Assembly (NCBI GenBank): GCA_900074885.1
Contig: FJUW01000045.1
Location: 248,001 to 312,000, forward strand
DNA length: 64,000 bases
Source of the DNA: Rhynchosporium graminicola
Taxonomy: Eukaryota; Ascomycota; Leotiomycetes; Helotiales; Ploettnerulaceae
Direction: 5' to 3'
The translations under genes were made by a program, and so were the position numbers. The first letter of the stretch is position 1; each line of letters opens with the position of its first letter. Below are positions 33,963 to 43,778 of this stretch, one piece after another. The notes beneath the pieces are model-generated. The model saw only the letters and a list, made by a program, of their open reading frames with translations. It ran no database searches and was not told where the DNA came from.

Positions 33963-34841
33963 TTTGAAAATTGTATGTATTCAATTTGTAGATTTGTATT
34001 GATTAGCTGTTTGTAAGCAAACAGCAACCAAGATGATTTGGGGTGCAGTATGTCTCTTTATATCTCCCATCCATTTGAGCCACCCCCAGTGGAATATATC
34101 ATCCATAACCTGCTTTGGCGCCCGCAGCTTCTATGAGTAAGTCGCACACAAATGATTTTGTATTTCCTGGGGATGACAGCTGTGGTTCCCGCGGTCCGTT
34201 GATCTACGCGTCTTGTCTGGAAGTCAAGTGGTCAGCCATTCATGATTCAAGCAATGTCAGCCACTCACGACGAACTTCCAATTTCTTTACTAGATGTCGA
34301 TCATCTTGATCAGGGGCTCAGATTGTTCCCGTAAGAGGAGTGACCGAGGCAATCATCTGGGGTTTAAGTGGGGTTAGTTTGGCTCCTCGACGACGGCGCA
34401 ACACTATACCTGATTCTAGTCATGCTCAAACCCCGCACTAACATCGCAAGACCGACGAGATCAGTTTTCATTTGCTATGGACGCCTTCAAGGCTTACTTA
34501 GAACATCACCGGTCTCTCTGGATCCAATTTCCCCACATTGCGCTGCCATTGTCTCAAAGACAACCTTTGGATCAATGTCGATCATGCCCTTCCAGTGCTC
34601 AAAGACCCTCCCTCAGGGCTGAGGGTTAAGACAGTCAAGACCGCTACTTACAGTCCCGATGAAAGCTAAATTCCGGTACTCGTCCTAGCGTTAGATAAGC
34701 GATGAGTCGAGTTGAGGACGTCTTCTTCCTAATATCAGCCTCTTCTGCTAGAGTTCGGTGGTTTTTTACTCGTAGCATTTCCTACTGCACTACCGTCCCG
34801 TCTCGCATCGAAACGCACCTCGGACTTGCACCCGTAGCCGG
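33963..34841. other. intergenic with possible minus-strand gene remnant
   Basis: On the minus strand, about 34680-34500 reads YRNLAFIGT, a possible GTAAGT intron, then FEHWKGMIDIDPKVVFETMA and QCGEIGSRETGDVL before stops. A second open piece (MIASVTPLTGT, stop) lies near 34370. These look like exons of a decayed or unrecognised gene. The family was not identified. TATA-like TTATAT near 34058 may serve the peroxidase. Confidence 0.35.
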
Positions 34842-36328
34842 ATGAGACTATTGGAAGTCCAAGATCTCTGGAGCGATTGTGGAGTGCCGATGATAATGAG
34901 CGCTCGAGAATCCGGCTCGAAACCAAAGGCGTGGTCGACAGGTCGCGTATTGACCGAAGAACAACGAAGGAGGAAGAGGGAAGTCAACAGATTATCTCAA
35001 AGGAGGAGGAAGATCAAAAATACCCAGCGAGTGGAACATCTGGAAAATCAATTGACACATCTACTCGAGACTTCAGTGTTTCCTTCACCTGCGAGTACGG
35101 CGGCAGAATATCCATGCGAAGAACCAATTGAAGATGTCGAGCCTGTTCAACGAGCGCTCCTGCCGGATTCATCGTCCTATGGAACCGAACTCTTATCAGC
35201 AAGTTCCCAGGCACCACACAGCTTCCAACCATCGATTCCAATTTCATGTATGCAATTCATTGCGCCGTACTACCAAATGAAGATGCATGAAAGTTACATC
35301 GCTTCGTGTCTTCGTTTGACGCTGCCTCATGCTCCTCCAGTCGCAGCGGCATTCTCCAAATCCCGATCCTCGATTCGCTCGGAAATCATCACTACTTTCT
35401 GTCAACAATTGAATGTATCAATTGCAACTCTTCCAAACACGATCATATGTTCAAACGATGCTCAAAATCAGAACTTACTACTACGGGCAGTTCTTTTTGG
35501 GTGGAATGTTACCGAAACTCTTTCTCGGGTCTGTCCCCTATGGACGATCATGCAACATGTGGATGCAAGTTTATTCATAGAGACACCGGTGATAGAGAGA
35601 CTTGTTTTGTTGCGTCATATTCATTTGATGATGTTGGTAGGTTGAGTTTGTGGACCTGAATGCATAAAATCACAGGGTGACTGATACGAGACTTTACGAA
35701 ACAGTATAAAACTGGTGCTCTTGGAACGAGGCAGCTTCCTATCTGGTATCGATACAGGTATGATTACCAACGGAATTACTACTCAGTGACTCGCTGACAA
35801 CAAGCAGGCCAGCACAAATTCTATATGATCATCATCCTTCGATCGATTATCTAGGGTGGTAAGTCGTTCGGATGCCTCTCCTCAACTTTCCACTCAAGTT
35901 TCACTAGGCCAGGTCTTCGCGAACGTCTTGTGCTATCAGGGTCTTTACGAATGACAGACCACTTCTGGGCAATTTTCGGGTCCTCATTTCGATTCGAATG
36001 GCCGCACACGATCACAGCCTGCTACGAAACAGATGCCGCGACAGGAATGATGCGCTACAGTCCCTTGTTCGATGCCGATTCCCTCAACATCAACCTATGC
36101 AGAATGACAGCCCATTTCTTCGAATCCTTCCCAGAGATGGCGGATGATATCCAGACCGCTACATCGGAGCCATTACAGATTTTCGGACTTGATGAACACA
36201 AGGCGATAGAGACCCTTGGTCTCAATCTTGATCGAGACTCTGTTGTTGAAGAATCTCACATGTTACCGCCAGATTTTACAACATTCGACACAGATGCAAT
36301 GAATTCTTTCATAGTGGCTCCTAGTTGA
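34842..36328 (+). CDS. bZIP transcription factor with DUF3425 domain
   Basis: Four exons, 34842-35636, 35705-35757, 35808-35858 and 35908-36328, giving 439 aa. A shorter start at 34890 (MIMSARESG) would give 423 aa. The N-terminus holds a basic region (TEEQRRRKREVNRLSQRRRK) followed by a short leucine-zipper-like heptad (HLENQLTHLLE). The C-terminal half is the fungal DUF3425 domain, with LPIWYRYRPAQILYDHHPSIDYLGWPGLRERL assembled from three small exons and DHFWAIFGSSFRFEWP after it. Such proteins are nuclear regulators, often located beside metabolic gene clusters. It lies next to the peroxidase and the NmrA-like gene and is a candidate local regulator (inference). Confidence 0.88.
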
Positions 36329-37748
36329 AAGCTGGATTGACATGGCGAGGGATTCGACACAATAAACAACATGGACAAACCAGTGGACAAACAAAGTACG
36401 CTCTGAAAAGCCTTCGACTGGGTAAAAGGCTCAAGAAACGAACTCGAAAGACAATCCCTACCGACAGACTATCACCAGAAAGCCCTCTGAGCCTCGGAGT
36501 CGGTTCTAATCTTGTCGATTAAATGGAGAAATCTGCACATCTCCCCTACCTGCTCGCTCAATATTTGCGTCCCAGTAGAGAGCCCAGACTCTCGTGAAAT
36601 ATTTATAAATGACAGGAAATTTTCGATTGCGATGATCACAGGTATCATGCTGAACAGTAAGTCCACGAAGCTGTCTTTCCGAACACGTTCAGGTGCAAAG
36701 GTCTAACTCTGTCACAGCTCTTGCGAGCAACACTTCACGAGGGAGAGATAAGGAGAATGTCGGGTATGTGGAGGAATTACCGAAGCTTAAATTTACATAT
36801 AGTACCTTCTTGATCTGATTTTCGAGGCGGCTATAGGGAATTGTGTTCTTGATATGGGACTGTGGAACTCGGAGTTCCAAAAATTGTATGACCGTGACTG
36901 CGGCGAGGGTTGTCCTGTTGGGACGATGGTGTTGGACACAAAGCCGGCTAGTAAGGAATCTAACTACCCAACAGCTCTCACCGTACGCTTTGAGGCATTT
37001 TAATCTCGTTGATATATGATACCGTAATTTCGAGTTTCGCATCACTGCTTACGCTAAAAGTGTGATGGCCATAATGGAAATGCAGAGGCTTAATATGTTT
37101 CCTGTTACTCACTGTGAGTCTAGATTCTAGACAAAATCATGCTTCTTCATAGAGTACTCTGTAGGATCGTTCATCTCCTGCTTCAGCACATTAGCAGTCA
37201 CCCCAGACTATGGACACGCTTCTTGAAATAAAGTTAACACTAGCTTAGATAAAGGATGATTGTCTGTTGGCTGAGGCGATGACTAGTTCAATATTAGTCT
37301 TAGCTGCGCGTGCTATTTTAGATCAACACTTGGAGCCATTTGTGGATTCCAAATACCTTACGAGCAGCCTCGCTTAGCATTTGACCTCGCTTCCCTCTAA
37401 ATCCGACTCAGCTCTCGCTCTGGCCTGGATCTCCTTTAACTTTTAAATTCCAATCCATATTTGAAATCAACGCCATTTAAATTCCCGCTAAGATCGCCTT
37501 TTATCAAATCCCCGACCCCGAGACCTTGTGCGCGGGGTTGTGGGGAATTCGCACCTTAATGGGGCTCTTGGCAAGGCACATCCGTAGCTTTTTTAGAATC
37601 TACCAGCAAGTATGGTGAGTATGAGATGATTTACGATTAACGAGTGATAAGATTGTTAGGGTTTATGTTTACATGTCCTCGTATTTCCTCTGGAGTCGCT
37701 CTTGATACCATTCTCCACTTTCAGATCCACACGGCACTTTCAATTTAA
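36329..37748. other. intergenic, AT-rich, no supported gene
   Basis: About 1.4 kb. Open frames on the minus strand (36472-37045) have no domain. A near-palindrome GTCTAGATTCTAGAC occurs at about 37113-37127. The right end should be the promoter of the broken peroxiredoxin-like gene. Confidence 0.45.
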
Positions 37749-38413
37749 TCACCTCATATTGACACTATCTCCACCATAACACTCGGAGTAGACCTCTCTG
37801 CCGTATATGAAGACCTCCACGCTAAAGGCCCAGCTCAAATCACCAAGCCAATCCGAGAAGCAACAGCAGATCACATCGAGCATTTCGTTTACCCACATGC
37901 TATCAAAGTAGGCAACTTTCTCTCACCATTCAAGCTCTCAGACGCTTCCGGAAAAGAAGTATCTGTTGCAGAACTTCTACCAAAGGTCCTCTACTCATTA
38001 TTTTTTACCGAAGAGAATGGTGCCCTTTCTGCAATCTCGCTCTCCAAGCGCTGCAGAAATACCTCCCAGACTTCGTAGCCAAGGGCGTGACACTCGTTGC
38101 TATCACTTGCGAAGTCCCTAAACAGGCATTGTCGACGGCTGAGAAGAACAAACTTAAGTTCCCGGTGCTGTCGGACCCCGGGAATAAGTGTGCTGGGGAG
38201 CTGGGGTTGCTGTTTGCTATGCCGGAGATTTTGACGCCGGCGATTGAGAGTTTAGGGGTGGATCTCAAGGAGAGAAATGGTGATGATTCGTTTGTTTTGC
38301 TAGTTCCTCAGACGCTGTTGGTTGAAAGGATGGGAGTTGTCAGGATGGAGCCGGATTATTATTCTAAGAGAGCAGAGCCAGAGACAGTTTTGGAGTGGAT
38401 TGATAAGTTGTGA
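37749..38413 (+). pseudogene. AhpC/TSA peroxiredoxin-like gene with a 1-base frameshift
   Basis: A first segment reads GVDLSAVYEDLHAKGPAQITKP and continues to FLSPFKLSDASGKEVSVAELLP. Near 37982-37987 (CCAAAGGTCCT) the frame shifts by one missing base. The next segment reads straight on as GPLLIIFYRREWCPFCNLALQALQKYL, with a CxxC active site, and then FPVLSDPGNKCAGELGLLF to a normal stop at 38413. The N-terminus also lacks an in-frame ATG downstream of a TAA at 37746. The parent family is thioredoxin-fold peroxiredoxin-like. Apart from the frame break and the missing start the protein is well preserved, so the loss is recent, or one A in an AAA run is missing from the assembly. Confidence 0.78.
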
Positions 38414-39175
38414 AGCGTGAGAGCTTAAAGCTTGAGGATGTCACGAATGAGTATGATAATGGAGAAGCCTTTTGGAAGTGTTGGGTATTACTTGATGCGC
38501 GTTTGAGCTGCGGTACAGGAGACTATAAACTGCGATTTAGAATATCCAATACCTATGTAGCTTTTCAGCCATCTGCTTGGACTATATCGTCTCTGGTTGC
38601 TTTCTGCTTACGAAATACGAACTGCTTAACGGACTCAGGTATATTCGCAACCACTCAATCACACAGGGCATCACTAACGCTTGACTTGTTATAACCCTGC
38701 CTGCTATCTAATACGATGCTTACTTGACAGATTTATTTTCCGAGTCACTCATCAAGAGGACAAATGTTCAATATTGGCGTCTTCCAATACCGCCAGGCTC
38801 TTTTTTCAAGTCTCTGAAAGCTTCAGTCGTAAAGATGAGCTTTTGATGCTATTATTGAAATATCTCGCTAGGAGGCAAAACAAAAGCTCGGTTACAAAGA
38901 ATGCCAAAGAAGAGTGAATTGCGAAAATATTATCTTGATCATCAGATAAGACATTAAAGATGTAGAAATATCTGCAGATGATACAAACATCAAATCATAG
39001 AAAATGATTGTGAGCATTCTGTAGATCGTGTGAGGCTAAATTTATTAACGTTGTATGAAAACTACCCTTTCGCCCACTAAGTAATATCCACTCCACCAAT
39101 ATCAACTTCAACCCCGCCCCATCTCACCCCACTGTACATAAGTAAGCAATTTCCCCGTCAGGAGCCAGCCAAACA
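38414..39175. other. intergenic, AT-rich
   Basis: About 760 bp without a supported gene. The last 100 bp (C/T- and A-rich) is the likely leader of the TPR gene. Confidence 0.5.
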
Positions 39176-40879
39176 ATGAGCGGCTCAGGCTCAGGCACCA
39201 AGGTCAGCTCATCGCAAGAAGAATACTACGACCTAGGAACCTTCCAGCGGCCCATACATACCAAAAGCAACGATGCGCGGTCTTGGTTCAACCGCGGCCT
39301 GACATGGAGCTATGCCTTCAACCACGAAGAGGCAGCCCACTGCTTCGAGCAAGCAATTGCACACGATGCCAACTGCTCCATGGCCTATTGGGGTCTCGCA
39401 TATTGCCTAGGACCGAATTACAATAAACCTTGGGATACCTTCGACAAAGCAGAGCTCGACAGCATTCTGACGCGGGGTCACAGAGCAGCTGAGCAGGCTC
39501 ACGCGTTGGCGACAACAGCAGTGGAAAAGGCATTAGCTCAGGCACTCAGATTCCGATACCCACAGAGACAGGCAGAGGATGCGAAAGCATGCACGCCATG
39601 GAATAAGGAGTATGCGGATGCCATGAGAGGTGTATACGAGAATTTCCCCTCGGATTTGGACGTAGCAGCTCTCTTCGCAGACGCGCTCGTGAATATAACG
39701 CCCTGGGCATTATGGGACATACGAACCGGACTACCAGCAGAAGGGGCGCAGACTCTAGAAGCCAAGGCAGTTCTTGACCGGGCTTTGGTGCTGGAAGGGG
39801 GTAATGAGCACCCGGGATTACTTCATCTCTACATTCACCTGATGGAAATGTCCACCACACCCGAGATTGCCATGCCTGCCGCAGACCACCTTCGAGGCCT
39901 CATTCCAGATGCCGGGCATCTCAATCATATGCCGACACATCTCGATATCCTGTGTGGCGACTATCGGCGAGCAATTGCCTCGAATACCGAAGCTATACGC
40001 GCTGACGAGAGATTCTTGGCCCGAGCTGGTGCACTTAACTTCTACTCGTTGTATAGGTCACATAATTATCATTTCCGCATCTATGCGGCGATGTTTGCGG
40101 GTCAGTCCAAGGTCGCGATTGAGACGATTGCGCAGTTGGAAGCTTCTCTTCCAGAAGAGCTGCTGAAGATCGAATCGCCTCCGATGGCAGATTGGCTGGA
40201 AGGTTTTATATCTATGCGAGTGCATGCTTCGATACGATTTGGTCGCTGGCAGGATATTCTGTCCATGAATCTTCCCCAAGATGCGAAACTTTACTGTGTT
40301 ACAACTGCAATGATTCATTATGCTAAAGGTGTTGCTTTTGCTGCTACTGGAAGGCTTAGAGAAGCTGAGGAAACGAAGAGTCGCTTCGTGGACGCCCTCA
40401 AGCAAGTCGCACCAACTCGTATGCTATTCAACAACACATGCGTAGAAATCCTCGCTATTGCCAAAGAAATGCTCGACGGAGAACTCGAGTACCGCCGCGG
40501 CAATATTGACTTAGCTTTCAAGCACTTATTGAAAGCAATCGCCCTCGATGACGACCTGCCATATGATGAGCCATGGGGATGGATGCAACCAACTCGACAC
40601 GCATACGGAGCACTTCTGCTTGAACAAGGCCATGTTGAGAAGGCTTTACGAGCTTATAGTGCTGATCTTGGATTCGATGATACTCTGCCTCGAGCTTTGC
40701 AGCATCCGAATAACGTATGGGCTTTGCATGGTTATCATGAGTGCTGTGTCAAGTTGGGGAAAACAGATGAGGCACGCATAATACGGAAACATTTGAGAAT
40801 GGCTACGGCGATTGCGGATGTACCTGTCAAGTCGTCGTGCTTTTGTCGGCTGTCAGTCGACGACAAAGATACGGTATGA
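39176..40879 (+). CDS. intronless TPR-repeat protein
   Basis: Single exon, 567 aa, starting MSGSGSGTKVSSSQEEYYDLG. TPR-like helix pairs are visible at the N-terminus (SWFNRGLTWSYAFNHEEAAH, then CFEQAIAHDANCSMAYWGLAY) and near the C-terminus (AYGALLLEQGHVEKALRAY). The middle contains HPGLLHLYIHLMEMS, HLNHMPTHLDILCGDYRRAI and YRSHNYHFRIYAAMFAG, a pattern shared with bacterial and fungal TPR proteins of unknown role. The protein ends with Cys-containing SSCFCRLS. No signal peptide or membrane segment. The gene lacks introns although most neighbours have several, which is compatible with, but does not prove, bacterial ancestry. The function is unknown. Confidence 0.82.
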   Translation: MSGSGSGTKVSSSQEEYYDLGTFQRPIHTKSNDARSWFNRGLTWSYAFNHEEAAHCFEQAIAHDANCSMAYWGLAYCLGPNYNKPWDTFDKAELDSILTRGHRAAEQAHALATTAVEKALAQALRFRYPQRQAEDAKACTPWNKEYADAMRGVYENFPSDLDVAALFADALVNITPWALWDIRTGLPAEGAQTLEAKAVLDRALVLEGGNEHPGLLHLYIHLMEMSTTPEIAMPAADHLRGLIPDAGHLNHMPTHLDILCGDYRRAIASNTEAIRADERFLARAGALNFYSLYRSHNYHFRIYAAMFAGQSKVAIETIAQLEASLPEELLKIESPPMADWLEGFISMRVHASIRFGRWQDILSMNLPQDAKLYCVTTAMIHYAKGVAFAATGRLREAEETKSRFVDALKQVAPTRMLFNNTCVEILAIAKEMLDGELEYRRGNIDLAFKHLLKAIALDDDLPYDEPWGWMQPTRHAYGALLLEQGHVEKALRAYSADLGFDDTLPRALQHPNNVWALHGYHECCVKLGKTDEARIIRKHLRMATAIADVPVKSSCFCRLSVDDKDTV

Positions 40880-41262
40880 GACATGCGGAATCTGCGAATC
40901 TGCGAACAGAGCCAATTTCATGTTTTTTCAACACAGCCGGATCATCAGTAGCTGGATTCAATTGTTGCTGAAGCAGAGTGCGAGTGCATTTCTGTGGCAG
41001 GATGCAATAGCTGGCATCGAGCCGTGCCAAGATTGTGGTGAGACATTGAAGAACTCGATGCTCGTGGCATGCTTTGGATTTGGCTGTCAGTCATCAGTTG
41101 ATGGATAACTTTACAAACAGTAGGTCGATTATGCGAAATTAATCAAGTCCGTTTCCACTTAGCTGTAGATACATCTTGAATGTCACTCAAATGTCGCATC
41201 ATTGCATCCAGAAGTATGTAGTTTTAATGTGCCAATTATGCATTATTCTTTAAAAAGTTACA
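40880..41262. other. convergent 3' flank
   Basis: About 380 bp between the ends of the TPR gene and the dipeptidyl peptidase gene. Nothing recognisable. Confidence 0.5.
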
Positions 41263-43778
41263 TCACTTCTTATCAAACTGATGTTTCCCCTCCTCCTTCC
41301 TCGTCTTCTCCAACCAAAAGTACCTTGCCATCTGCTTATAGATCAGCGTCCCGGCCCCATGGAAATCAATTGAATGATCGCTATCCGTAAACCACTGCAC
41401 ATGGAATTTCTTCGGGCTAACCTTGCCCACGGTCAACGTATCTACCAACACAGCCGAATTTTGGAAATGTACATTATCGTCTCCCGTTCCATGCTGAATG
41501 AGGAATCCTCCTCGCACGTTCTGAAAACCGGCGGTTTTGCGGATGGCCGTGGTGTTGTACCCCTCTTCGTTGTCGGAGAGGCGCTTCATGAAGCGTTCTG
41601 TGTAAAAGCTATCGTAGAAACGCCAGTCCGAGACCGGAGCGGTCAGGATGGCGAAGGAGAACGCGTCGCTGTCGAGTTCGAGGACTTTGCCGGCAAGATA
41701 GCCGCCGTATGACCAGCCGAAGATGGTGATCTTCGAGGCGTCGACGTAACTCCTCTTGCCGTACTCTTTGGCAGCGTGTACCTGATCTATGGCTTCGAGC
41801 GTGCCAAGTCTTCCAGCTACGACTTCTCTGAATGCACGACCCTTGAAACCAGTACCGCGGTTGTCCACTACGAGCACGATGTACTCTAACTCGGGATCAC
41901 TAGCTAGGTAGGCACGGAAGTCAACTTGTCTGAACGTCTTTGTCGTTCTCTGGTTCCCTGGACCTCCGTATGGGTCGAAGATGACGGGGTACTTCTTCGC
42001 TGGGTCGAAATTAGGCGGCAGGCGCTCCATCACGTTGTAGATATAACCGTCAGCGCCCTCCATCTCGAACCAGGTTGTTTTGGGTAAGGTGTAATTTGCG
42101 AGTTTGGCTTCAAGCACAGAATTGTCGTTTATCGTCTTGATCTTTTCAAGGTGTGATTGTGTGGAGTACAGTTCCTGATATGGGAGATCTGGGCCGTTGT
42201 ACGAAAGGATGTAATACCCGCCGTTGGCGGAGAAACTTGCTGTCCATACTCCGGGCTTGCTGGTATCGACTAGAGCCTTCTTGCCCTGTCCGTCAAGACC
42301 GATGGAGTAGAGATGTCTCTCCATGGAATTCTGCTCGGTCGAAGTGTAGTACAAAGTCTTATTCGCGGCGTCGATGTAAAGAATACTGTCGACCTCCCAT
42401 TCACCCTGTGTGATTGCCACTGGTGTGGATCCGTTTACTGGGTATAGGTAGATGTGCTGCCAGCCTGACTCATCAGACAAATCGACATAGGTCTGCGTAC
42501 CTGGGATATAGGAGATCGCGAGATTGTTATCGATCCAGCCAGGAGAGGTTTTACGCTCTCGAACGACGGAAGACGATTTTGTGGCTGTATCAACGAGGAT
42601 AAGCTTCTCTTGGTCTTGGACTCTGTTGAAGGAGCGGAAGATCACGTGTGAAGAGTCATCTGTGACCCACGCTACTTCTCCAATGATTAAGTCTTCTGGT
42701 GCGAAAGAGTCAAATTTGATGGTGGTTGGACCAGCGGATAGGTTTTCGAGACCCAGGAGATTGAATTTGACGGTTGGGTTTGTCTCGCCTACTTTTGGGT
42801 AACGGAGCTGCAGATAGTGTGGGTAGACACCAGCAGTTGACCCGTTCATGTAGTATGGAATTTGGTATGTTGGGACCTGTTTGGGTCAGGGGGATTATTT
42901 TTTCGTGCTTGAGATGACTCACACCCGTCTCATCAGTGCTCAAGTAAGCAAGCTGCTTTCCATCGGGAGAGAACCATAAGAGAGAAGTATCTCCGTAGAT
43001 CTCTTCCTCATAACCCCAATCTGGGATAGCGTTGAAGACATCTGGACCTCCATCCTTGGTGATTTGAGTAGATGTGCCATTCTCCCAGATGAAAAGATTG
43101 TTCCCTCTAGCATACGCAATGGTATTTCCTACTGGTGACCAACCGGCGAACTGAATGTCTTTCGAAGGTCAGCTAGATTTCCGAGAACACGAAATTCGAT
43201 CACATACCTCCAGCTTGATCAGCAGCAAGCGGGACGGTAGTCTTATCCTTGATATTGTAGATGAAGTAATCTGCGTAGAACGAGTGTCTGTACAACTTGG
43301 TGTAGTTCGCGATGAACAGAACATGTTCTCTGTAAATCTCGTCAGACTCCTGAAAATCATGGTAGCTTGTATCACAAGACTTACCCGCCCGGCTGAATAG
43401 AATAATCGTGGTATTCCTGAGCAGCTGCTCCGATCTCACTAGCAGTGACGAACTTCGAACTGTTTCCAGTCACGATGTTCGCAAGGGTAAGATCACCATT
43501 TGAGCCAGCTTCGACATAAGTACCATCTGCACCTTGGGAAGTCCACCGGAGAGAAGTGCGGTTGACTCGAAATTTTCCACTGAAGGCATCTTCGAAGGAC
43601 ACGACTTTCTTGTCGGCGGGACTTCGACGAGCTTGCGGTGGGAGGGCGTCGACAGTAGCAGCTATCAGCAGACACACTGCAGTACTAAGAGTCTAGAGGG
43701 AACGAATGATTAACAGACTGGTCATTTTATGTCGAAAAAGCTATCGGTGAAGTCGGTACATACATTGAAAGACCGCAT
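41263..43778 (-). CDS. dpp4: secreted dipeptidyl peptidase IV (S9B serine peptidase)
   Basis: Five exons, 43778-43764, 43692-43385, 43329-43208, 43158-42923 and 42876-41263, giving 764 aa. The first exon is only 15 nt and supplies the start of the signal peptide (MRSFN, TLSTAVCLLIAATVDA). The beta-propeller domain includes YTKLYRHSFYADYFIYNIKD, FAGWSPVGNTIAYARGNNL, WFSPDGKQLAYLSTDETGVP and SGWQHIYLYPV. The alpha/beta-hydrolase domain has the catalytic Ser in GWSYGGY (about residue 615), Asp in GTGDDNVHF (about 692) and His in DSDHSI (about 728). Length matches secreted fungal DPP IV, which removes X-Pro dipeptides from peptides outside the cell. There is no membrane anchor. The gene appears intact. 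Confidence 0.93.

Noticed and set aside
40812..41108. Open frame overlapping and following the TPR gene stop
   Set aside because: It is an off-frame continuation without domains; the TPR protein already ends naturally at 40879.
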